A stretch of 64,000 nt of DNA from Paenibacillus sp. FSL H7-0326 (GCF_001955535.1 NZ_MPVN01000001.1:186001-250000); one strand, 5' to 3'; positions 54,306 through 62,844 are shown, counted from the stretch's first letter. The notes: generated by a model from the sequence alone, not told the origin. Made by a program: numbers and translations.

Positions 54306-56488
54306 TTCGCAACGACCTCCTGTTCATTCATTTCAGAAACACCGAAGACGGAAGCTTCGAGTATTTCTGCAATATCCTTCGTTTGCACTTTGTCTTCTAT
54401 TTCTATAAGCTTCGTTCCATCCTCCAGCATCGTCAGGCAGTAAGGACAAGCAGAGCTGATCATCGTCGGTGATACAGATAATGCCTGTTCTGTCCGTGCG
54501 AGATTTACACGCTTGCCGGTATCCTCCTCCATCCACATCTGTCCGCCGCCGGCACCGCAGCACATCCCGTTCTCTCGACTGCGTTCCATTTCAACGAGCT
54601 CGACGCCTGGAATAGCGCGCAGCACATCTCGCGGTTGATCGTACACATCGTTATATCTTCCGAGATAGCAGGAATCGTGATAGGTGATTTTTTCTGATAA
54701 CGTGTGCTTGGGAATCAGCTTGCCGGTCTTCACCAGCTCATCCAAGAGCTCGGTATGATGAAGCACTTCGGCTGTAAGGCCAAAATCGGGATATTCATTC
54801 TTGAACACGTTAAATGTATGGGGACAGGCTGTAACGATTTTTTGAACATCATATTTATTAAAAATTTCGATGTTCTCCACACACAGCTGCTGGAACAAAA
54901 ATTCATTCCCCATTCGTCTCGGTGTATCACCCGAATTCTTCTCTTCATTGCCCAATATCGCAAAGTTGACACCTGCCTCATTCAGCAAATGAACGAGCGA
55001 ACGTGTAACCTTTCGGCTCCGGTTATCATAGGACCCCATCGAGCCTACAAACAGCAGAATGTCAAAGTCCGGGTTCTCCTTCACCGTCGGAATGCTCAAA
55101 TTCAAGGTGCCGTCCGGGTCAATTTCCTTCACCCACTTGCTGCGTTCTGCCCGGCTGATCCCCCATGGATTACCTTGACGCTCAATATTCTGCATTGCTC
55201 GTTGTCCCTCATGAGGTACGCTTCCCTCCATCAGCACGAGATGACGTCTGAGATCTACAATTTTGTCCACATGCTCATTTGCAACAGGGCACTGATCCTC
55301 ACAGTTACGGCACGTAGTACAAGCCCATATTTCTTCTTCTGTCATGACTCCACCGATGAGCTGCACATCCTTGGCGGTAACACCTTCAACTTGATGCCAG
55401 GCTCTTTTTTGCACACTCATGGTTGGACGAATGTCAGTTACTCCTTCCCCCGTCCATTCGCTAAGTGATAGATCGGCAGTTCTCATTTCGTGGACTCCAG
55501 CGTAACCAAACACACTGGCAGGCATCCAGGCCGACTTCGACGTCAACGCCTCGCCCTTCTCGGTTAAGTGGTCTCTTAACTTGATAATCATGTGCATGGG
55601 GGACAAGAGCTTGCCGGTATTGGTCGCCGGGCATACATTCGTACATCGTCCACACTCTACGCAGGCATAGAAATCGAGCATTTGCTTCTGGGTAAAATCT
55701 TCGATATGACCGACCCCATAGGACTCTGCCTCTTCATCTTCTAAATCGAGCTTACTTAGCTTGCCAGGTGGATCTGTTCGTCGCAGCAGGATGTTAATGG
55801 GTGCAGTAATGAGATGAAAGTGCTTGGATTGGGGTACGTATAGTAGAAAGGAGAGCAGGATCAGCAGATGAATCCACCAGAAAAAGAAATACACTGCGGA
55901 CACCGCTACATCAGGCATCCAGGTAAATAACGATGCAATTCCAGATGAGATGGGTGCATAGGCTGAAGATGGCAAATCCTCTCTGAGACGTTCAAATGCC
56001 ATTGTGAAGAGAACGGATATCATTAGAGATGTGATATAAAAGACAACAAGGCTTGGTTTCCAGCCTCTTTTTAACCGATGCAGCTTCTCCCCATATCTTC
56101 GATAGGCAGCATATGAGATGGCGAGGAGAATAAGCACGACCGTAATCTCCTGGGTCAATATAAATCCTTCGTAACCCGGTATAGGCAGACTGTGCCCTGT
56201 GAGCCCCTTCCAGATAATGTCCAGTGCACCAAACTGCAGAATAATAAATCCGTAAAAAACGATAAAATGCATGATTCCGCTTCTCGGATCCTTGAACAGC
56301 TTGCTCTGACCGAAGACCTGCACCATAAATGCTGCAATCCTGTCTTGAATGTCCTTGCGAAGATCCGCAGGTCTGCCTAATTTGATATATAAGTAACGGT
56401 GGTATACAACTCTGGCGAATAGATAAACCGCCCAGCCGGTAATGAGGGTAAAGAGCAGTGCATTCATCATTTGTAGAATCATCCTCAT
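54302..56488 (-). CDS. fadF: Membrane FeS oxidoreductase FadF-like (heterodisulfide reductase family)
   Basis: A 728-residue membrane protein. The N-terminal part (about 1-240) has about six helices. Two 4Fe-4S motifs follow: CVECGRCTNVCP (about 275-286) and CTTCRNCEDQCP (about 390-401). The C-terminal half has two cysteine-rich CCG domains (about 440-570 and 600-700; TACPHTF, GMCCGAGGG, SACPYCL). The protein is thought to accept electrons from EtfAB and pass them to the quinone pool, replacing ETF-quinone oxidoreductase. The ATG at 56488 lies 4 bases after AAGGGG, and ATG 56482 is an alternative. Confidence 0.88.
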   Translation of the reverse strand: MRMILQMMNALLFTLITGWAVYLFARVVYHRYLYIKLGRPADLRKDIQDRIAAFMVQVFGQSKLFKDPRSGIMHFIVFYGFIILQFGALDIIWKGLTGHSLPIPGYEGFILTQEITVVLILLAISYAAYRRYGEKLHRLKRGWKPSLVVFYITSLMISVLFTMAFERLREDLPSSAYAPISSGIASLFTWMPDVAVSAVYFFFWWIHLLILLSFLLYVPQSKHFHLITAPINILLRRTDPPGKLSKLDLEDEEAESYGVGHIEDFTQKQMLDFYACVECGRCTNVCPATNTGKLLSPMHMIIKLRDHLTEKGEALTSKSAWMPASVFGYAGVHEMRTADLSLSEWTGEGVTDIRPTMSVQKRAWHQVEGVTAKDVQLIGGVMTEEEIWACTTCRNCEDQCPVANEHVDKIVDLRRHLVLMEGSVPHEGQRAMQNIERQGNPWGISRAERSKWVKEIDPDGTLNLSIPTVKENPDFDILLFVGSMGSYDNRSRKVTRSLVHLLNEAGVNFAILGNEEKNSGDTPRRMGNEFLFQQLCVENIEIFNKYDVQKIVTACPHTFNVFKNEYPDFGLTAEVLHHTELLDELVKTGKLIPKHTLSEKITYHDSCYLGRYNDVYDQPRDVLRAIPGVELVEMERSRENGMCCGAGGGQMWMEEDTGKRVNLARTEQALSVSPTMISSACPYCLTMLEDGTKLIEIEDKVQTKDIAEILEASVFGVSEMNEQEVVAK

Positions 56489-56639
56489 CAAGCCCCTTGT
56501 ATTGATAAAATTTAATTTCAGCTTGCATGGCGGATAGCTGTTAGTTTGAGCTTTAGTAACTTACTATCTTTTGATGTGCAGCTTCACTCCTTTCGGGCAC
56601 AACCCCCCTAGCCATTGACAATGGTAAGTTGATTCATTA

Positions 56640-56653
56640 ATTAAGCGCTTACA
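56640..56653 (-). promoter_or_regulatory. Candidate CcpA (cre) site upstream of fadF
   Basis: On the minus strand TGTAAGCGCTTAAT matches the cre consensus TGWAANCGNTNWCA at 12 of 14 positions. It lies about 150 bases before the fadF start, where it could mediate carbon catabolite repression. Confidence 0.5.
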
Positions 56654-56796
56654 TTATGTCTGCAAAAACAGACCTCCACATCGTTTGTACTCTTTGACAA
56701 TATCATTGTCATACTCGCTGCAAACTTCGATATGAACGCCTAATGAACCGTCTCAACCTTGTATAACGATTTTTCAATGAGACAGGGATTGAATCG

Positions 56797-56825
56797 TTGA
56801 CAATGACTGGAACGTATTTTATAGT
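56797..56825 (+). promoter_or_regulatory. Promoter of fadR
   Basis: TTGACA (56797-56802) and TATAGT (56820-56825) are separated by 17 bases. The FadR operator lies just downstream, over the likely transcription start. Confidence 0.82.
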
Positions 56826-56837
56826 GGATACAAGAAA

Positions 56838-56855
56838 TGAATGAGTATTCATTCA
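56838..56855. promoter_or_regulatory. FadR operator
   Basis: TGAATGAGTATTCATTCA matches the B. subtilis FadR consensus TGAATGANTANTCATTCA at every defined position. It sits 13 bases after the -10 box of fadR, as expected for autoregulation. Confidence 0.85.
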
Positions 56856-56890
56856 GAAATTTAACTGTATTCTAACACCGGGGTGAACAT

Positions 56891-57475
56891 ATGACAAGTA
56901 AAAAAACAGAAAAATATCAACTCATACTTCAAGGCGCCCTCAAAGTGTTTGCCGAGAATGGCTACCATCGGTCCCAGGTTTCCAAGATTGCTAAGGCTGC
57001 CGGCGTAGCCGATGGGACGATCTACCTCTACTTTAAGAGAAAGGAGGACATCCTGATTCATCTGTTCCAAGAGAAGCTGGGTGAGCTGGTGCAGAAATTC
57101 CATGACAGTGTCGCTGGCAGCTCTGATCCAGTTCAGGCCCTCCGCACGGTCTGCCGCATTCATTTTACAGAGCTTGAGAATAATCCTGAGCTTGCGTACG
57201 TCACGCAGATCGAGCTAAGACAAAGTGATATTGAGCTTCGCAAGGAGATTGGCAAATCACTCAAGCCATATATTGAGCTGATTGAGAATATTCTAGAGCA
57301 GGGCATTGAACTGGGACATTTTAGAGAAGACCTGAATCTCAAACTGGTTCGAAACCTCATCTTTGGCTCCATGGATGAAGCAGTTACCTCCTGGCTGATC
57401 TCAGGGCAGAAATATTCGCTTCAAGAACAGGTTGACGACACCCTTAGCTTCTTTCTTCACGGTGTTTCCAAATAA
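56891..57475 (+). CDS. fadR: TetR family repressor of fatty-acid degradation, FadR
   Basis: A 194-residue TetR-type repressor. The N-terminal helix-turn-helix (about 25-50) is HRSQVSKIAKAAGVADGTIYLYFKRKEDI, split between the two helices. It matches B. subtilis FadR, which is released from DNA by long-chain acyl-CoA. The operator just upstream fits the known consensus. Etf genes follow in the same direction, as in B. subtilis. Confidence 0.93.
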   Translation: MTSKKTEKYQLILQGALKVFAENGYHRSQVSKIAKAAGVADGTIYLYFKRKEDILIHLFQEKLGELVQKFHDSVAGSSDPVQALRTVCRIHFTELENNPELAYVTQIELRQSDIELRKEIGKSLKPYIELIENILEQGIELGHFREDLNLKLVRNLIFGSMDEAVTSWLISGQKYSLQEQVDDTLSFFLHGVSK

Positions 57476-57515
57476 ATAAATTCATAACTCATGTTTTGAA
57501 GGGAGACGATCGAAT

Positions 57516-58283
57516 ATGAAGATAGTTGTATTGTTAAAGCAAACTTTTGATACAGAGGAGAAGATCACTCTGCAGAATGGAGTCGTGTCTGAGGATGGTG
57601 TGAAATTTGTCATTAATCCATACGACGAATATGCGGTAGAAGAAGCTGTCAAGCTTCGAGATGAACACGGCGGCAGTGTAACTCTTCTCTCCGTCGGTCC
57701 AGACCGTGCTGCAGAAGCCCTGCGTACAGCGCTCGCGATGGGTGCAGATGAAGCGGTTCTGATCTCGGATGAGCGAATCCCTGACGACGAATATGTGATC
57801 TCCAAAGTGCTCTATTCCTACTTAAACCAAGAGAATCCGGATCTCATTCTTGGGGGTAATTTCTCCGTCGATCGTGGATCAGGTCAGGTCGCCATTCGTC
57901 TGGCTGAGCTCCTCGGCATTCCTCACACCTCATCCATTACCAAGCTAACGATTGAAGGTACAACAGCCGAAGTCCATCGGGATGCTGAAGGTGATCTTGA
58001 AGTGCTCCGTGTCACACTGCCTGCGCTGTTTACCGCTCAGCAAGGGCTAAACGAACCTAGATATCCCTCCCTGCCCGGCATTATGAAAGCGAAGAAGAAA
58101 CCATTCAAGACACTGCTGCTTGAAGATCTAAATCTCACAGAAGCGGATGTTCAGCCTGCTACGAAGCAAGTCGAGCTGTCGCTCCCACCTGAACGAGGTG
58201 CGGGTAAGATCCTTAAGGGCGATGCCGAGCATGTTGCGCGTGAGCTTGTCGGCCTGCTGCGTACTGAATCCAAAGTCATTTGA
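57516..58283 (+). CDS. etfB: Electron transfer flavoprotein beta subunit
   Basis: A 255-residue EtfB, which binds AMP and forms the heterodimer with EtfA. The start MKIVVLLKQTFDTEEKI and the INPYDEYAVEEAVKLRDEHGG segment (about 33-53) are typical, as is DRGSGQVAIRLAELLGIP (about 121-138). It takes electrons from FadE. GGGAGACGATCG lies before the ATG, and fadR is 40 bases upstream. Confidence 0.95.
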   Translation: MKIVVLLKQTFDTEEKITLQNGVVSEDGVKFVINPYDEYAVEEAVKLRDEHGGSVTLLSVGPDRAAEALRTALAMGADEAVLISDERIPDDEYVISKVLYSYLNQENPDLILGGNFSVDRGSGQVAIRLAELLGIPHTSSITKLTIEGTTAEVHRDAEGDLEVLRVTLPALFTAQQGLNEPRYPSLPGIMKAKKKPFKTLLLEDLNLTEADVQPATKQVELSLPPERGAGKILKGDAEHVARELVGLLRTESKVI

Positions 58284-58492
58284 ACGATACAATGCGTGCT
58301 GAATCATACTGATTCGTAAATTCATTGTGCAACAGTGGACTTTGCCATGCCAGATCCTTCATTTTGTATGCGGTTTCAATAATGAGCATCTCATTTACCC
58401 CAAGTGTATGGCAAACAGAATGTCCGACATGCGTTATTTTTCCATTGGCTGTTCATGCATTCAAATTCAAATGACCCGAGGAGGTTCTTGTG

Positions 58493-59467
58493 ATGAGTAA
58501 AACATTGCTTGTATATGCCGAGAATCGAGATGGAAGGCTTCGTCAGGTAGCACTCGAAACGTTAGGTGCTGCACAACAAATCGCAGGTGCTCAGGATCGG
58601 ATCCAGGCTGTAGTGGCAGGTTCTGATATAACGTCCGCCGTAAGTGAACTCGTTCCCTATGGCGTCGATTTGATCTATACCATCGAGCATTCAGCGCTTG
58701 AACACTATAATCCTGAAGCTTATTTAGCTGCATTAAAATCCGTCTTACAGAAGGCAGCACCAGACCTTGTCCTCTTCGGACATACCGCTCTGGGTAAAGA
58801 TCTGGCTCCATTAGTTGCAGCTCATCTTCAGGCAGGGCAGATCTCGGACATTACTTCTATTGATCTAGAAGGAGGTCATCCTGTATTCACGAGACCACTG
58901 TATGCAGGCAAAGCCTTTGAAAAACGTGTATTTGAGGCTGGACCAGCGGTCATTACCATTCGGCCGAACAATATTGCTGCAGCGTCTGCTGCTGAGAGCA
59001 GTACTTCTCCCATTGAAGATGTTGCTTACCCCTCTCCATCACTGCGTACGATCGTTAAGGAGGTCGTTCAGAAGACGACAGGCAAGATTGATCTCAGCGA
59101 AGCCAAGATCGTCATCTCTGGTGGCCGGGGCGTCAAGAGTGCAGACGGCTTCAAGCCTCTTGAAGAGCTCGCTGGTCTGCTTGGCGGAGCTGTGGGTGCT
59201 TCACGCGGTGCGTGTGATGCAGGCTATTGTGATTATTCGCTGCAGATTGGTCAGACAGGGAAAGTAGTTACACCCGAAATTTATATTGCTTGCGGCATCA
59301 GCGGTGCCATTCAGCATTTGGCAGGAATGAGCCAATCGCGTGTCATTATTGCGATCAATAAGGATCCTGAAGCACCTATCTTTAAGGTTGCAGATTACGG
59401 CATTGTCGGCGATCTGTTCGACGTTGTGCCTCTCCTCACGGCCGAATTTAGGAAGGTACTGGTATAG
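58493..59467 (+). CDS. etfA: Electron transfer flavoprotein alpha subunit
   Basis: A 324-residue EtfA. The FAD-binding C-terminal domain has SGGRGVKSADGFKPLEELA (about 207-225), GASRGACDAGY and QIGQTGKVVTPEIYIACGISGAIQH (about 255-279). ATG 58493 lies 7 bases after GAGGAGGT, and a GTG directly before it is less likely. A 209-base spacer separates it from etfB without an evident terminator. Confidence 0.95.
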   Translation: MSKTLLVYAENRDGRLRQVALETLGAAQQIAGAQDRIQAVVAGSDITSAVSELVPYGVDLIYTIEHSALEHYNPEAYLAALKSVLQKAAPDLVLFGHTALGKDLAPLVAAHLQAGQISDITSIDLEGGHPVFTRPLYAGKAFEKRVFEAGPAVITIRPNNIAAASAAESSTSPIEDVAYPSPSLRTIVKEVVQKTTGKIDLSEAKIVISGGRGVKSADGFKPLEELAGLLGGAVGASRGACDAGYCDYSLQIGQTGKVVTPEIYIACGISGAIQHLAGMSQSRVIIAINKDPEAPIFKVADYGIVGDLFDVVPLLTAEFRKVLV

Positions 59468-59488
59468 GCGTTCCATTATTGGACGCCG

Positions 59489-60135
59489 CTCTCCGGTTGC
59501 TAACGCAAAAGTCGTTCGTTATTCAAAAAATTTCACTTTGTAGCTGGGGAGGAATTCTTGGGGGTGGGGCTGGCGTTACATTTTTTGGCTCCCTCTCTCC
59601 GGTTGCTTCGCAAAAGTCGTTCGAGATCCAAAAAATTTCACTTGTAGCTGAGGGAAGAATTCTTGAGGTGGAGCTGGCGTTGCAATTTTTTGAGCCCCTC
59701 CCTTCGGTTGCTCGCAAAAGTCGATGGGCTCTCATAATTCCACTTTGTAGCTGAAAGGAAGAATTCTTGGGGGTGGGGCTGGCGTTACATTTTTTGGCTC
59801 CCTCTCTCTGGTTGCTTCGCAAAAGTCGTTCGAGATCCAAAAAATTTCACTTGTAGCTGAGGGAAGAATTCTTGAGGTGGAGCTGGCGTTGCAATTTTTT
59901 GAGCCCCTCCCTTCGGTTGCTCGCAAAAGTCGATGGGCTCTCATAATTCCACTTTGTAGCTGAAAGGAAGAATTCTTGGGGGTGGGGCTGGCGTTACATT
60001 TTTTGGCTCCCTCTCTCTGGTTGCTTCGCAAAAGTCGTTCGGGCTCCAAAAAATTTCACTTGTAGCTGAGGGAAGAATTCTTGAGGTGGAGCTGGCGTTG
60101 CAATTTTTTGAGCCCCTCCCTTCGGTTGCTCGCAA
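59489..60135. repeat. Higher-order tandem repeat: 209-bp dimers of two ~105-bp monomers
   Basis: The word GGCGTTACAT recurs at 59572, 59781 and 59990, a period of 209. Each 209-bp unit is itself two diverged monomers of 104 and 105 bp, which share CGCAAAAGTCG, TTCACTT-GTAGCTG, GGAAGAATTCTTG and GAGCTGGCG. About six and a half monomers are present, starting 20 bases after etfA. The dimers are almost identical to each other, while the two monomer types differ widely. That pattern means recent expansion of a dimer. Short open frames on the minus strand follow the repeat and are not genes. Confidence 0.9.
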
Positions 60136-60184
60136 CTGTTGCTGCTTCTCTAAATAACGTACTTGCTTTCATAAATCACCGGTG

Positions 60185-60337
60185 TTAGGACATACCATTT
60201 CCAGATGGTAACGTTCGATTAACTGCAGGATTGGACAGCCATTCATATCGCCGTTCCCAATCTTCTTCAATAACAGGCCTTAATGTTACTCGTTGTTCGC
60301 GTAGCATATTTCCTTTCTTGTATACACTCGCCTTCAT
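60185..60337 (-). pseudogene. Truncated GNAT acetyltransferase (N-terminal 50 residues)
   Basis: The frame starts MKASVYKKGN and continues with QRVTLRPVIEEDWERRYEWL, the usual first strand and helix of RimI/RimJ-type GNAT proteins. It ends at a TAA at 60185-60187, where the tandem repeats begin within about 50 bases. The acetyl-CoA-binding part is missing, so this is a remnant. A second ATG at 60307 would also be possible. Confidence 0.6.
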
Positions 60338-60357
60338 GAGCTATTCAATTAACGCTC

Positions 60358-60948
60358 TTATCTTCCTAATATTAATATCTCTCCCTTATCATTTACTCCT
60401 CTAAATATAAATCCACTAGCATCTTTTGTATTTAGTTCATTGTATGATGCTGCAAAACCATCTTCTAAAATTAATTCGATAAATACTGTTGAATTCTCTT
60501 TTATTTCATCCATATCATACGAAATTACGTTATCAATATTATCATTACTTATGATTACTCTTTTAATTTCAGGATTATCTGATTCCACTCCGAAAATAGT
60601 ATCGTACATATTTCTTGAGTTTAGTCTCGCCGACCATGTCCCCATCAGTTCCCCTTCTGTTCCGATCAACGGTTGCATGGACTGTAACACAGCTACATTT
60701 GATACTTGATATAAGAACCCCAATTTAATTTCAACTTGCTTCACATAATTGAAATTCTCGGTTTCCCATATAACCGCTTTATTATTTTCGAATTTTTTGT
60801 TATATACTACATCACCGTCTGTGAAAGGGTATGATATTCTTAAAGCTTGTTTCTCGTTTAGTGAATAGCCATACCTATAAAGAATGAAAAATACAATCGC
60901 TAAGATTACAACAAAGAAAATTGATCTTCTCTTTATTTTCTTGTTCAT
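60358..60948 (-). CDS. Hypothetical single-pass membrane protein
   Basis: A 196-residue protein with a basic start (MNKKIKRRS), one membrane helix (about 9-27) and an extracellular domain of about 165 residues that I do not recognise. Start ATG 60948 is chosen because GGAG lies 5 bases upstream. The frame from 60984 has no ribosome site. The gene is clearly more AT-rich than the fad locus next to it. It is adjacent to the attC-like site at 60981-61081 and could be a cassette gene. Confidence 0.7.
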   Translation of the reverse strand: MNKKIKRRSIFFVVILAIVFFILYRYGYSLNEKQALRISYPFTDGDVVYNKKFENNKAVIWETENFNYVKQVEIKLGFLYQVSNVAVLQSMQPLIGTEGELMGTWSARLNSRNMYDTIFGVESDNPEIKRVIISNDNIDNVISYDMDEIKENSTVFIELILEDGFAASYNELNTKDASGFIFRGVNDKGEILILGR

Positions 60949-60980
60949 AGAGTCTCCATTCATCCTATTTGCATTGATTT

Positions 60981-61081
60981 CCAATAACGTTCTTGCATTA
61001 ACTGAACCCGAAAGGCTTAAGTGAGTTAGCTAACGACACCCAACTCTGCTGATTCGTCAATCGCTTGATATTGTTATATCG
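60981..61081 (-). repeat. Divergent attC-like site S0
   Basis: On the minus strand the left box is GATATAAC and the right box GTTATTGG, with an inner imperfect stem (GCGATTGACGAA against TTCAGTTAATGC). The overall form resembles the three sites to its right, but the palindromic boxes differ. Neither terminal box pairs perfectly with its neighbour. It may be a decayed or hybrid site. Confidence 0.45.
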
Positions 61082-61144
61082 CTTTAAGAAGCGATGTTTT
61101 ACTTGCGTTTGAAAACCCTTCAAGGATAATTCCTCTAATCTCAT
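60998..61144 (-). CDS. Possible small protein (48 aa) overlapping site S0
   Basis: A frame from ATG 61144 encodes 48 basic residues starting MRLEELSLKG. It runs into site S0, as short cassette reading frames often do. A GAAGGAAACC stretch lies 14 bases upstream. There is no family match by eye, so this is a weak call. Confidence 0.25.
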   Translation of the reverse strand: MRLEELSLKGFQTQVKHRFLKRYNNIKRLTNQQSWVSLANSLKPFGFS

Positions 61145-61178
61145 ATTTATATAACGGTTTCCTTCTTTACAATGATTT

Positions 61179-61279
61179 CGCCTAACGTCCTTGTATTCAC
61201 GACGTCCGACGTAGTCGGATGTGTCCGGCAAATGCCGGACCGAGGACGAATGTCCGATGCGTGAATATATTGTTATCCG
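61179..61279 (-). repeat. attC-like recombination site S1
   Basis: On the minus strand: box CGGATAAC, then AATAT, inner ATTCACG, an imperfect hairpin including GTCCGGC/GCCGGAC, inner CGTGAATAC, and box GTTAGGCG at the end. This is the R''-L''-L'-R' order of attC. Its R'' box (CGGATAAC) matches the cassette start at 61984-61991 (see the array entry). It follows the lipoprotein gene stop by 18 bases. Confidence 0.75.
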
Positions 61280-61296
61280 ATGCTATTCTCTCTTGT

Positions 61297-61872
61297 TCAT
61301 TTCTTTAGCTCTAAATAATTCATATTATAATCTTCCCCTGAGAAATTCATTGTTCCGGAATATCCACTTAATTCCCACTCATCGTTTTCGTTAGGCGTAA
61401 AAATATATTCTCTGTACCAATCCTTTAACTTTTCATCATCACCAACATACTCTTCCTTGATGCTTAATGTAGTTTGATTAAAAAATTCGTTCTCGAATTC
61501 ACTCTTATAAACAACCGCTTTTGTTATCGTAATTCCTTTATGAAAGACAGTTGGGTATAATGTGTTTTTATTTATGTATATATCTGAATCGGGATCGGCA
61601 TCTATATCATTAATAAAGAATATAGCTAAAATATCCTTGGCGCGATTTCCAAATTCTTCAGTAAAAAATTGCTCTATTTCTTTATACTCCAGTTTTGATA
61701 CCTTTTCTCTCCAAGCTAAGTCAACAATCATTTTTTCTTTCTTTTTTACCATTTCCATTGCAGTGTTCCTGTCGAAATCAATGGTTTCTTCTGTTATCGG
61801 CTTTGATTCTTGTGAAGATTGACAAGCCGTCAACAGCAAAATAACCATAATAAATAAATTGACTTTTTTCAT
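61297..61872 (-). CDS. Cassette-borne lipoprotein of unknown function
   Basis: A 191-residue lipoprotein with a short signal and lipobox LTAC (about 14-17). The mature part is acidic, with DADPDSDIYINKNTLYP near 105-120 and no recognised fold. AAGGAG lies 11 bases upstream of the ATG. The gene is AT-rich, unlike the fad locus. It fills the cassette bounded by sites S1 and S2, with its stop 18 bases before S1. A GTTAGGCC word at 61909-61916 might be the remnant of another site. Confidence 0.78.
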   Translation of the reverse strand: MKKVNLFIMVILLLTACQSSQESKPITEETIDFDRNTAMEMVKKKEKMIVDLAWREKVSKLEYKEIEQFFTEEFGNRAKDILAIFFINDIDADPDSDIYINKNTLYPTVFHKGITITKAVVYKSEFENEFFNQTTLSIKEEYVGDDEKLKDWYREYIFTPNENDEWELSGYSGTMNFSGEDYNMNYLELKK

Positions 61873-61983
61873 AATCAGCTATTCTCCTTGACTTCAACCT
61901 TTTTTGTCGTTAGGCCATTGATAAATTATCTTTTTAGTTAGTTTTCTTCTAGTTCACTACATACTGTTGGTTTTGAATAGTTT

Positions 61984-62144
61984 CGGATAACGTTTTGTAT
62001 TCACAACCCGAGAAGCTTAAGGGACCAACGGGAGCCGGGTCAAAGACTTAGCCTCGCAGGAATTGTCTGGCTGAATCCACTTCCCTGAAATCCCTCGGTC
62101 CAGACCAAGGGCGAATGCCCGCAGCGTGAATACTTTGTTAGATG
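61984..62144 (-). repeat. attC-like recombination site S2
   Basis: On the minus strand: box CATCTAAC, AAAGT, inner ATTCACG, a long imperfect hairpin, inner GTGAATAC, and AAAAC before box GTTATCCG. The site begins 4 bases after the stop of the HIT-like gene. Its R'' box pairs perfectly with the cassette start at 62697-62704. Confidence 0.78.
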
Positions 62145-62147
62145 AGG

Positions 62148-62654
62148 TTACCTTGAGCTACTCACAAAATCCCTCATGCCCTCTCGTAACATGCTAACCC
62201 CTTCTTCTACACTCTTCATATTCTCATCGTCATTCATATTATTCCTTGCATGTAATAATGCCGGTCTTAATGATTCTACTGAATTTCCAAATTGGTACAT
62301 CCATTCACATCTAGGAACCTTCCATAAATGAAAGTGATGTGTTGTATCTTCATTATAAAAATAATAGACCTTTTCAATTCCCAATCGTTTTCTTTGTTCA
62401 CTTCTGAGCTTATGAATTAACAAAATAAATTCTAATCGCTCTTCATTTGTTAATTCATCCATGCAATAAAAATGCCTCTTTGAAGCCAATATAACTAACC
62501 CTTTAATTGGGTAAGCAATATCCTGATGGACATGAAAGTTGCTTGATTCAAAAATTACTCAACCTGTTGAAGAAATCAAACCACTTGTCAATGCGCAGCT
62601 TACACATTCAACTTCTACTGTTCTTCCATCACCCAATGTAATCTGTCTTGGCAT
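62148..62654 (-). pseudogene. HIT-family hydrolase gene with an in-frame TGA
   Basis: ATG 62654 (GAGGTG upstream) and stop TAA at 62148-62150 define 168 residues in one frame, interrupted by TGA at codon 32 (62559-62561). The first part has MPRQITLGDGR and CVSC. The part after the TGA has VHQDIAYPIKGLVILASKRH and the HIT-like THHFHLWKVP. Relatives of this family commonly have GG at the broken place, so GGA to TGA is a likely change. It fits a dinucleotide polyphosphate hydrolase. The annotated frame from 62489 alone is only the C-terminal 113 residues. Confidence 0.75.
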
Positions 62655-62696
62655 TATACACCTCATTGTTTTTGATAAGAACTTGCATCGTAATTT

Positions 62697-62844
62697 CATC
62701 TAACGTTCCTGTATTCACGAAACGCCCCAGCCTTAGATAGCTCTTATCTTGGGCTGGGGCGTTTGTTGTCTGAACTTCTTCCACGATTATACATCTAAAC
62801 AACCGAGGGGCGATAGCCCCGATGCGTGAATACTATGTTATATG
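62697..62844 (-). repeat. attC-like recombination site S3
   Basis: On the minus strand: box CATATAAC, ATA, inner GTATTCACG, a long hairpin (including CGCCCCAGCC against GGCTGGGGCG), inner CGTGAATAC, AGGAAC and box GTTAGATG. Its R'' pairs perfectly with the start box CATATAAC at 63293-63300. The toxin/antisense unit lies between. Confidence 0.75.

Larger units (their letters stand above)
56489..56890. other. fadF/fadR divergent regulatory region
   Basis: The 400-base gap holds the fadR promoter, the FadR operator and a candidate cre site (listed separately). The minus-strand promoter of the fad operon must lie here too, but I see no consensus pair. No gene is visible. Confidence 0.6.

Noticed and set aside
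54704..55468. Plus-strand open frame of about 254 codons opposite fadF
   Set aside because: It is the shadow of the conserved FeS-protein gene and has no ribosome site or family match.
59523..60135. Repeated minus-strand open frames inside the 209-bp repeats
   Set aside because: The period (209) is not a multiple of three, the frames lack ribosome sites and the residues merely follow the DNA repeat.
49678..60135. CRISPR array as the explanation of the repeats
   Set aside because: The periods are 303 and 209 bp with no short repeat-unique spacer alternation, and no cas gene is present.
62559..62561. TGA codon as selenocysteine
   Set aside because: There is no SECIS-like hairpin directly downstream, and relatives have glycine, not cysteine, at this place. 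A nonsense mutation is the simpler reading.
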